Shown piece by piece: positions 38,774 to 46,619 of a stretch of DNA of 64,000 nt. The stretch is from DATCJA01 sp963734635 (GTDB lineage: Bacteria > Acidobacteriota > Vicinamibacteria > Vicinamibacterales > UBA2999). A program made the position numbers and the translations under genes. Every line of letters begins with the position of its first letter. The first letter of the stretch is position 1. The notes beneath the pieces are model-generated. The model searched no databases. It saw nothing but the letters and a program-made list of their open reading frames with translations, and was not told where the DNA came from. The stretch lies in assembly GCA_963734635.1 (NCBI GenBank), contig CAVTIA010000011.1, positions 62,001-126,000 of the forward strand, read 5' to 3'.

Positions 38774-39503
38774 TCATGACCTCGACTCCGGATGCCCGGA
38801 TGGGAAGAGCGTCGCGAGTCGTGCTCGCAATGCGTTGATGTAGTTGACGACCTTCGCGGTCGTTGGCTTGCCGTGATGTGCCAACTGCCACACGATTCCG
38901 GTCGCGGCATTCACCAAAGCGCGCGCATTTGCCGCCCTGAAATAGACAAAGCGCCATTCCACGCCCACGTCCAGGTCTGGATGCAACAGTGCTGCTTGGA
39001 TTCTCCCGGAAGGGTGGACAGCCATATCCCTGAACCGGTAAATCTCCTTCAGGTTGTCGCGAAGTGCCTTCGTACCTTTTGGCTTCAAATGAAAGCCACG
39101 CCTCAGCACCTCAGTCACCTGCGAGTGACCTCGCCGTTCGTCGCACCCGCCACTTGTCGACGAGCTCAGTCGGAATCTGGACGTGGCCTCGAACTACGGC
39201 GTAGAACGCATCGATCGCTATCGCGGCTGCCATCACGGCCTGCATGGATGATTCGAACTCGCGCTCAAGGCTTTTGGCCTTCTCGTTTTCGTCTGTTCCC
39301 TGCCACGCAAGGACGCGGGCTGCCTCATGCGAGTTGGCCGATGCGAGGTGCGTCATCGCCAGTTCACACCAGGTCGGGCAGACATCGAAATGCACGTGAA
39401 GTGTCACGCTGGGAATCGAAGGCCCGTCCGGCCCCAGCGAAATCTTCAAACCGCCAGCCGGGATCGTGACGGTCATTCCTTTGCTGATGAATATGCCAGC
39501 CAT
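38774..39503 (-). CDS. hypothetical helical island protein, +1 frameshift
   Basis: N-terminal beta part (VTIPAGGLKISLGPDGPSIP), then a helix pair SSMQAVMAAAIAIDAFYAVV and IPTELVDKWRVRRTAR; one extra base near 39132 moves the frame to QVTEVLRRGFHLKPKGTKAL, IYRFRDMAVHPSG and EWRFVYFRAANARALVNAA. The 'R..DmAVHP' segment resembles HEPN-like or abortive-infection helical proteins, but the RX4-6H motif is not convincing. Function unknown. Confidence 0.5.
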
Positions 39504-39511
39504 CCAGCGAC

Positions 39512-40477
39512 CTACTCCCGGCGGACCTGGCGTGCCGGTCTGTCCTCGCGCAGCGCAATGAACCTAGTGTGGCGCAGATGATTTTCACCCGTCCATTCCA
39601 AGAACTCGATCTGCGCGACCAGCACCGGCCTCAGCCACCGACAGTCCTTCATCTTCGCTGCCGTCAGGCCCGCACCCCATCGGCCGCTCTTCGCCTCGGG
39701 GAGATTCACGAACGGGCAGTCCTTGATTTCCAGCCCGCGGAATTTCTTGAACAGTTGCTCACGGACGACCGGCGTAAATCCGTTTCGAGTGCGTGCGGCG
39801 TAGATCAGATGGTCGCCCTCGTAGTATCCGAAGACGAGCGCGTCGAACGTCTTCGTCCCAACCGTGTAGCCGCCAATCACGAACTCCTGGCCGCGGTTGA
39901 CACGCATTTTCTGCCAAGCACCCGACCGCAGACCTGCTTCGTACCGGCTGTCGAGGCGCTTGGCGACCAGGCCTTCGAGTCCCTGCGCCTTCACGGACTC
40001 GATGAGTACCGGCAAACTCGCATCCAGCGGCGCGGCGTATCGAACCGGTTCACCGAGCTTCGGGAGGATCTTCTTCTCCAACAGCTCGCGCCGGGCCACT
40101 AGCGGCTCATGCATTACATCGCGACCGGCCAGGACCATCACATCAAACACGAAATAAAGCACCGGGGCTTTCGACGACCCGTAGTTCTGCAAGATGTTGA
40201 ATGACGGCCGCCCATCGTCATCGAGCGCGATCACCTCGCCGTCGATGACCGTCTCGTCCGGCAGGTTCGCCAAGCCCTTCAGGACGCCCGAATAGCGGAT
40301 GCTGAAGTCGTTGTCGTTGCGTGAACGCAGATGGATCTTGCCGCCCGTCTTGAATGCGATGGCCCTATAGCCAGCAAATTTCAGTTGGTATTCCCAGCGG
40401 CTGCCATCATTCGGGAGGACGTCGGTCCGCAGCAGCAGCATCGGATCGATAAAGCGGCCCTTCCCTTTCGTCGCCAT
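39512..40477 (-). CDS. ATP-dependent DNA ligase (LigD ligase-domain type)
   Basis: 321 residues from ATG 40477. Motif I reads YQLKFAGYRAIAFK, where the nucleotidylated Lys is present but the usual KxDG Asp is Ala. Other motifs are intact: VIDGEVIALDDDG (III), YFVFDVMVLAG (IIIa), LEGLVAKRLDS (IV) and WQKMRV (V). The C-terminal OB fold has the LigD-type ending (FLEWTGENHLRHTRFIALRED). It seals DNA nicks; stand-alone ligases of this type can work with Ku or in mobile-element repair. The altered motif I makes activity uncertain. Confidence 0.88.
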   Translation of the reverse strand: MATKGKGRFIDPMLLLRTDVLPNDGSRWEYQLKFAGYRAIAFKTGGKIHLRSRNDNDFSIRYSGVLKGLANLPDETVIDGEVIALDDDGRPSFNILQNYGSSKAPVLYFVFDVMVLAGRDVMHEPLVARRELLEKKILPKLGEPVRYAAPLDASLPVLIESVKAQGLEGLVAKRLDSRYEAGLRSGAWQKMRVNRGQEFVIGGYTVGTKTFDALVFGYYEGDHLIYAARTRNGFTPVVREQLFKKFRGLEIKDCPFVNLPEAKSGRWGAGLTAAKMKDCRWLRPVLVAQIEFLEWTGENHLRHTRFIALREDRPARQVRRE

Positions 40478-40578
40478 TACCAGGCTACCGCCGGTTCCTA
40501 AACAACTCGTCGCGGCCATCAACCAGCACAAGGCGTCGATCATTCCGCAACGCCCGGACCCTGAAGCCGCTCCCCATT

Positions 40579-42076
40579 TCAGATGTATAGCCGGAACGGA
40601 AGGGGAACGCCCGTTACCGGACCCGCCGTCAGAATCTCTCCGACTGCGTCGGCGAACTTTAGCGTGACGGGTTCTCCGTCGCCGTAGGTGCAGGCGTTGT
40701 AGTTAAGCTTCGTCAGCGCCAACACGTCCCGAAGCACAGTCCGCATCTCTGCTCTGCCGCGGCAGACGTCGATCAACAGACCCTTGGGGACCTCGCGCCC
40801 GGGATACGTCCAGAGCCTCGGGATAAATCCCTGTGCCCAGAGGAACGCCGTCCGCTGGTCACGCTGATAGGCAAGTCCTCGGAGCAGCGCCTTCGTTCCA
40901 GGGCGATAGATGCGCAGGTCCTCTGCGTGCCGAATCCTCACGCCTACGATTTCCGTGGTTCTTGGCGCGCCGCCGGTCAGTCCTCGCCATTCGTCGTCGT
41001 CGAAACGTGCCTTGCCATGAATGAACAGCTCACGCGGTGGAGCTCCCGTCTTTTCGACGTAGGACGCCACGGCACGCTCGACGAGCGTTCGGGCCGCGCT
41101 CTCACTGAGGTGATAGCTGTTCGTCGCTTCGGAGTACCACGGACCTCCGGTTCCTTTGAAGACTAGGCCATCGCCAGAGTCGAGGAACATCTGAGCGCCG
41201 CAGGATGACCATCGGCCATCCTCCGCGAGATCGTCGCGCTTGAACACGATCCCCAAGTAGCACACGCCCGGCCGAACATCCGCCACCTTCCATGGGCGCG
41301 CACCAGCCTTGTAGAACGCCGTCGAAGAGATATTCCACGCCACCTCAGACGCGCCGCCGATCCGGCGGCGCGGGTAGCCGAATTTGTTGAGGAAATCGTA
41401 CGGAGCGAGCGTGCTCTCACGGACCACTTGTGTTGGCGTGTTCGATTCGAGAAGAACCGCCTTCAGTTGATTGCGGAAGTGAGGCTGGAAGTTATATGGG
41501 ACGAGGTCCTGGTTGAGCTCGTCGAACATGCTGACTTCGGCGCGCAGCTTTCGAGCCATTCCCGAACTGAGCCGCGTCGGCAACTTGACCTGTAGCCCGC
41601 GCGGGACGACTGACTGAGGCCTGCACCGCTCATAAACCAAGTCCGGCACGACGACGAACCAGACGTCCGCTCGCTCGTCCTCGTCGACCGTCTTCTTGAT
41701 CGGCTCTGAGGTACAGGTGCACCACGGTATGCACCCGCTGATGCACATCGACGATGTTGCACGCGTTGGTCAGGCTCTCTTCGTCAACAACGCGCTCGAA
41801 CACACCGCGCGCACCGAAAGGCACACCGAACGCGGCCTCGAAGCCCGGGAACGGTGGGCGCGACCGCTTGTTGTCATTGACGGGTCCCTGAATCGACTGG
41901 ACCCAGCGCCAGAATCTGTCGATTCCGGCGCGGGTCCCGATGACGGCTGGACGGATTCCATACGTCCTTCCGACGTCAAGTGGACCGAAGAGAGTGAGGC
42001 CATCTCGCGGATCTTCGATCGCCTGGTTGTGACCGAAGAGCAGCTTCGGCTCGGCAAGCCGGAGCATCTGCATCAC
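40579..42076 (-). CDS. short prokaryotic Argonaute (SPARTA), +1 frameshift
   Basis: ~498 residues when one base near 41707 is removed. The start GTG 42076 overlaps the TIR-APAZ stop (GTGA); ATG 42073 is the alternative. MID region: EVAWNISSTAFYKAGARPWK. PIWI region: CYLGIVFKRDDL, CGAQMFLDSGDGLVFKGTGG, ELFIHGKARFDDDEW, VGVRIRHAEDLRIYRPGT, LWAQGFIPRLWTYPGREVP and LTKLNYNACTYGDGEPVTLK. The DEDX nuclease residues are not in place, as in all short pAgos, so it binds a guide and senses target without cutting. The insertion splits the chain in the MID-proximal region. Confidence 0.9.
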
Positions 42077-43437
42077 GACTCGGCCTCCGGCTCCTCGTCT
42101 TCGCCTTCCTGTTCGTCCTCGTCGCCGGCTTCTTCTTCGGGCTCCGGCTCGTCACGCGCATGCTCGTTCAGAGTCACCGGGCTTGCGAACTCGAGAGGAC
42201 GGATGCTCACGCTGCCGTGAACGGAGCTCCCGAGCGGTAGTGCGAACGTCAGCTCACCATCCCCGAGCCAGGCCATCGTCGCGAGAAGGCGGTCACGCCA
42301 ATCGTCGTTCCACCAGTTCTTGCACTGGCTTCGCCGCGCTCGATGCATCAGCGCAGCCGATTCCCAGAGCTTCTCACCGTCGTCGGAGAACAGTACATGG
42401 GTACGGAGCATCAGGACGGGCTCGGGATGCACGGCGGCTCTGGCGCTGACCGCGAAGTGCCAATGCCTCTTGCCCTTTGGCGTGGTTTTGTACCCCATCA
42501 GCCCACGTCGAGACGGTTTTCCTCCCACGCCGACGAACTTGACGTCGGGGTCCGGCAGCTTGTTGACGTCGAAGTAGAAGGCGATCCGCCCGCCCGACAT
42601 GTCGTAGGCTTCCAGCCGCTTCGCGACGCCCATCTTCCATGCTTCGTTGACAAAGTACGTGACGATGTCGCGGTTCTCCCGCCGAATCTTCCAGTCTTCG
42701 TCCGACAAGAATTGCTGCGTCGGCACTCCGACTGTCGACTGGATGCGGAGCGTACCGAGGCACGGCTCCACATCATCGGCCGGCGCGAACGTGAGGATTC
42801 CGTTGCGGAATTTGGTCGGGAACGGAAACGTCGGCTCCTCCCCATCCATGAGGCCGATCACCGCATGGGTGTAGACCATTGGAGGCAGGTGCACCGGGAA
42901 CCAGTTCGAGAGATGAATTTCCTCGGCAGAGGTCGTCCCTTCCTCTACGTTGAAGGCGTTCTCCCACCACTGACGCACGGCGTCCGGGCCGAACGACGGG
43001 TTCTTCGGTACCTCGTCCTTCTCCAGTTTGGCGACCAGCTGCTTCAGACCCGGCGCCCAGCCGCGCGAAAAATCAATTGCGTTCAGATTGGAGAGCTGAA
43101 TGTTGATCTCGTTGAACGCCAGATCGTCGATGTGAAGCGGGATAACGAAGTCCGAGAACGACTCCTTCTTTCGCACATCATGCGCGACTTTCAGCTCGAG
43201 GAGAGGCCCTTCCTTTTGGTTCGACGATCGCGACAGCACGTAGAGGACCTTGACGGCGTGCTGGCGGATCGCTGTCTCGATGTCGCGCCAGAAGTCTTCA
43301 CCGCCGAGCAAGCGTGTGACGTCAGACCACGCGCGATAGCCTAAGCTCGCCAGCTTGAGTGTTAACCATTGCGCGAATTCGTTGTCTTCGGGATTCGCGT
43401 GGCTGACAAACACCACGTCTCGTGGAGGCGTGGTCAC
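42073..43437 (-). CDS. TIR-APAZ protein (SPARTA effector)
   Basis: 454 residues from GTG 43437. TIR domain ~1-110: DVVFVSHANPEDNEFAQWL, GYRAWSDVTRLLGGEDFWRD, LYVLSRSSNQKEGPLLELK with Glu81 at the NADase position. APAZ domain ~155-425 (NWFPVHLPPMVYTHAVIGLM, FAPADDVEPCLGTLRIQ). The tail (~430-454) is almost only Glu/Asp. In SPARTA the complex senses invader nucleic acid through the Argonaute and the TIR domain depletes NAD(P)+, killing the cell. Intact here. Stop overlaps the Argonaute start, the classic operon. The acidic tail fits the autoinhibitory tail described for this family. Confidence 0.93.
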   Translation of the reverse strand: MTTPPRDVVFVSHANPEDNEFAQWLTLKLASLGYRAWSDVTRLLGGEDFWRDIETAIRQHAVKVLYVLSRSSNQKEGPLLELKVAHDVRKKESFSDFVIPLHIDDLAFNEINIQLSNLNAIDFSRGWAPGLKQLVAKLEKDEVPKNPSFGPDAVRQWWENAFNVEEGTTSAEEIHLSNWFPVHLPPMVYTHAVIGLMDGEEPTFPFPTKFRNGILTFAPADDVEPCLGTLRIQSTVGVPTQQFLSDEDWKIRRENRDIVTYFVNEAWKMGVAKRLEAYDMSGGRIAFYFDVNKLPDPDVKFVGVGGKPSRRGLMGYKTTPKGKRHWHFAVSARAAVHPEPVLMLRTHVLFSDDGEKLWESAALMHRARRSQCKNWWNDDWRDRLLATMAWLGDGELTFALPLGSSVHGSVSIRPLEFASPVTLNEHARDEPEPEEEAGDEDEQEGEDEEPEAES

Positions 43438-43534
43438 GTCTGCACGCGCGCTCTCGTCACCACGGCGAAGCTGGTGTCTTCAGCCCGTTGCATGAACGTT
43501 GACCTAAATCGAGCCGCGGTCATAGAGCGGGCCG

Positions 43535-44169
43535 CTAGGCTGCTGTCGCGAACACCGCCGCGATGTGCTCACGGTCCGTATCAGGGAACAGGATCTTGGC
43601 ATTCCCTGAGCGCATCACGACAACCGTCGCGACCGACATCGTCACCGGCTGCGACTTGTCGATCCCGAACTGGTACTTCCGAGCAACGCGCCCTGCGAAT
43701 ACGCGAAATCCCGCTCGTTCCAAATCCGCGAGAGAGGCGCCGAGGTTGTACGCCCATTGCACATGGTGAGAAGGTTCAATGTCGTCCCAGATTTCGCCAA
43801 CGTCATGGACCTGCTGGAGAAACGCGCCTATCAGATCCACTTCGGCCTGCGATTTTGGCCCTTCATGATCCTGCTGATACATGTCAGCACCGCCGACGAT
43901 GTTGCAGAGATGCTCTCCGGACCGAACACGAGCGAAGACGGTAACTTTGGGCAAGGGCCGCGAGGGTGCGGCTGTCGCCACCAGCTCGGAGATATCTGCG
44001 TCAAAGGCTGCGGCCACAGCCCTTAGCGCTTCGGCCGATACAGATGGCCCGCCTCCATTCTTTGAACGGTTCTGTCGCTGATCCCGGCGATAGTCGCAAG
44101 TTGCTCCTGAGGCCAGCCCCGTGCTTCGCGCAATCCTCGAATCCGGTCGGCGTTAGGTTTCTTCGACAC
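43535..44169 (-). CDS. XRE regulator upstream of SPARTA, frameshifted
   Basis: Starts at GTG 44169 behind a perfect AAGGAGG. HTH: ADRIRGLREARGWPQEQLAT, IAGISDRTVQRMEAG; one base is missing near 44055, after which the frame gives VSAEALRAVAAAFDADISEL and a ~140-residue C-terminal domain (VHDVGEIWDDIEPSHHVQW, GFRVFAGRVARKYQF, TVVVMRSGNAKILFP). The C-terminal domain is not recognised; it might sense a signal. It ends 97 bp before TIR-APAZ, so it may regulate SPARTA. Confidence 0.65.
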
Positions 44170-44301
44170 GAATGACCTCCTTCTTGGTCATTCCCGAGCT
44201 TAGAGAATTGCGGTCCCTCTTACCACGCCAGCGCACCGACAGATGCCCGACAGCTAAACGATAGACAACTTTAAGAACGGCGAGATTTGAGTCGCGGGTC
44301 C

Positions 44302-44804
44302 TTACGTAGTCGCCAAAGGCGGCCGCAAGGCGTTATCGACGTGTGGCCTCCGCCAGCGCAATTTGCCGATTGACCTGAACTTGCTGACAGCCATGGCGCC
44401 GCGCTCGTTCCGCGCCTTCGAGCCTGGAGCGGTCAACACCGCCAAGACGGCCGCGCGTTCGGCTTCGTAGATTTCGAACGCATCGAAGTTCTGATCCAAG
44501 AGGACCATCAGGACTGCGTCCCAGTCCTTTTCGAGTCTGATGAAGCCCAACCGCTGTCCGGGCTTGCAGTCGTCGAGAAGACATCGGCCCTTGATTTGAA
44601 GTCGACGCCGTGTTCCGCTGTGTGCTCGACCGCATCGTATCCGGCTTGGCGCGCGGGGGTGAGTTCGACGCCCAAGATGCGCGCGGCCTCGTACTCGGCG
44701 ACTTCCCCAGTGATTCCTAGGGGCTTGCCGGTTAGGCGTCGGTATTCCTGGGCGAGCGTCTTCGCCTCGCCGAGTATTGTGAGGATTCGATCGTTTCCAG
44801 ACAT
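44302..44804 (-). CDS. DUF6998-like protein, frameshifted
   Basis: MSGNDRILTILGEAKTLAQE, YRRLTGKPLGITGEVAEYEA, ILGVELTPARQAGYDAVE; then, after a lost base near 44595, LQIKGRCLLDDCKPGQRLG and WDAVLMVLLDQNFDAFEIYE. The order 'ItGEvaEyeAa..L...l...r..GyDa......iQIKgR' fits a family (DUF6998) with restriction-endonuclease-like features, including a possible QxK active-site end (LQIK). Found often near restriction-modification genes. One frameshift. Confidence 0.62.
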
Positions 44805-44875
44805 CGGGTAACGGAGCCGCGCGCCAACCGGACCAGCGTGGTGGTTCGAAAAGGTCGGCGACCAGCGTCAGCACT

Positions 44876-46011
44876 TCACTCTACAAGTTCAAGCCGAAGA
44901 TTGAAACGCGCGTCATTCTCCGGGTAGAGGTCGATCATGAAGAAGTGCCGACGATGTTCTTCGAAACGCGCCGGATGGTCGAGAATGTAGTCCCGCATCG
45001 TCGTTCGGACCGGTCGGTCTCAGCCGGCGGCAGCGGCCCGTGCTCGGCCCGTCCTCGCGCCATCATCCGCTCGACTCGTGCCTCAACCTCGCCCGGCGTC
45101 GAGGTCTGGGCGAGATAGCCGTCGTACACGTCCGTGAACAGCTTCTCGGCGTTGAAGATCCCAAACGTCCGGGGCTTCGGCGCGACGGCGACATTCATGG
45201 CATCGAGTGCAGCGTTGCCGGTACCCTTCTGGAAGATCGTGCGATAAAACGCGACGCACGCGCTTGCGACTTCGTCCGGCATAACGTCGCGATTCGGCCC
45301 CAGGATCGCGAGGAAGGGGGCGCGATCAACCGGCTGCGCCATCTTGATTCCCCAGATCCCCGAGCACGACGCCATGACCATGAACAGCCGCAATCCCGTG
45401 AGCTGGTTGAGCGGGACCAACTCCCGCACCAATTCGGGCCACAGCAAGGCGTCGTCAGCCGTGGAGCAAATCCCGACGTTGTCTTTCATCTGCGGGTCGG
45501 CATAGAGGCCGTGCGTCTCGACCTGCAGGAGTGGCAGCCGGCCGGTCGCGCGGAAGTCGTCTTCGATCTTGCGCAGCGTCCCGATGAACTCGTCCCGGGT
45601 CGCGATGCGGTGGTACGCGACGTGGACCGACGGCGTCGACACCAGCGCCATCGGCTCGATCTCATCGTACAGCTCCCGGCCCGTCCGCTGCTCGCCCGCC
45701 GGCAGCCATTCCATGATGTGAACTTTTCCGAACCAGAGCTTGGCATCCATATCAGTTAGTCGTCTCAGCGCGAGCGAGTCTTCCGATGCTCCTCGATTCG
45801 CCTGATCGTCCGGAGGTCGCTTGCGGTGCTTTCGCGCTTGGTCAATCACCGCCGCCGTCAGCAATTTCGCCGCGTCGAACTCGCTGACGGTGAATCCTTC
45901 AAGCCACGCCTCCTGCCCGCACGTGAAGCATTGCAGCTGCGCTCGCCGGACGTTCCAGAGCTTGATGTCGACCCGGTCCGAGCCACACTGGCAGAAGAGG
46001 ATCACCGGCAC
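44876..46011 (-). CDS. caspase-like protease with N-terminal zinc ribbon, frameshifted end
   Basis: ~378 residues. N-terminus ILFCQCGSDRVDIKLW...LQCFTCGQEAWLEGF gives CxC and CxxC, a zinc-ribbon-like head. A second domain starts MDAKLWFGKVHIMEWLPAGE and contains the dyad of caspase-fold proteases: LPLLQVETHGLYADPQM (His after a hydrophobic strand) and LRLFMVMASCSGIWG (Cys). After RSER a base is missing near 45000 and the frame resumes TMRDYILDHPARFEEHRRHF, ENDARFNLRLELVE, stop. Caspase-like enzymes in bacterial defence loci cut proteins on infection; that role here is inferred from the neighbours. Confidence 0.65.
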
Positions 46012-46381
46012 CGAAGCAGTTTAGTCACCTGGAGAATAAAGGCAAAACCTTGCCGGTTTGCTCAGTGCTTCCAGCCAATAGCCCCTCATGCCACGCGGTT
46101 GCCGCACGCGAAAAGGCAGAGTGTAGACTAGCCCAACCGGACGACCCAGCGTGGTCCCAGGCCAATGCACGCGCCCCGTCAATTGAAGGCGGCGGAAGAA
46201 AGACTGGGTCCACATCGTTGGGGTGTTGACCACTTACACAAAGGCGAAAATTGGGCGCATGACCTGAGCTGTCAGTCGGTCTGGTTAAAGTGACGATTGG
46301 CCCGTGGCACGCGGCCGACAGTTCACTCTTTGAACGGCGTGTCCGAAATCGAGTCCCAGCCCGATCAACGAAACGCTCCTT
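46012..46381. other. 370-bp spacer between divergent defence genes
   Basis: Separates the leftward protease/SPARTA block from the rightward restriction block. No gene recognised; probably carries both promoters. Confidence 0.4.
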
Positions 46382-46619
46382 ATGTCCTCAGGCTTCAAGC
46401 ACGACCCGTTGGCCGACATCAGCGAACTAGCTCAGGTCCTGCGGGATCAATATGACGCGGCGTCGATCCCAAAAGAGCTGATTCAAAACGCCGACGACGC
46501 GGACGCCAAGAGACTGCACTTCACTTGGGCACGCCGTCAGCTGGAATGCTTTACCGCGACTATCTGCGATCGTTTCGGATCAACACGGAGCGCGATCGGT
46601 GAGACTGGTACTGAAAGAC
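46382..46619 (+). pseudogene. junction of a sacsin-like ATPase 5' end and a methylase-like 3' end
   Basis: ATG 46382 opens FKHDPLADISELAQVLRDQY, SIPKELIQNADDADAKRLHF, the N-terminus of Hsp90-like/sacsin ATPases with the conserved 'KELIQNADDA' helix. After ~46530 a different frame reads GTPSAGMLYRDYLRSFRINT then ERDR and TGA, which looks like the C-terminus of another protein and whose stop overlaps the helicase GTG (GTGA). Two different genes seem fused by a deletion of what lay between. Identity of the second piece (perhaps the methylase of the restriction pair) is a guess. Confidence 0.5.
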
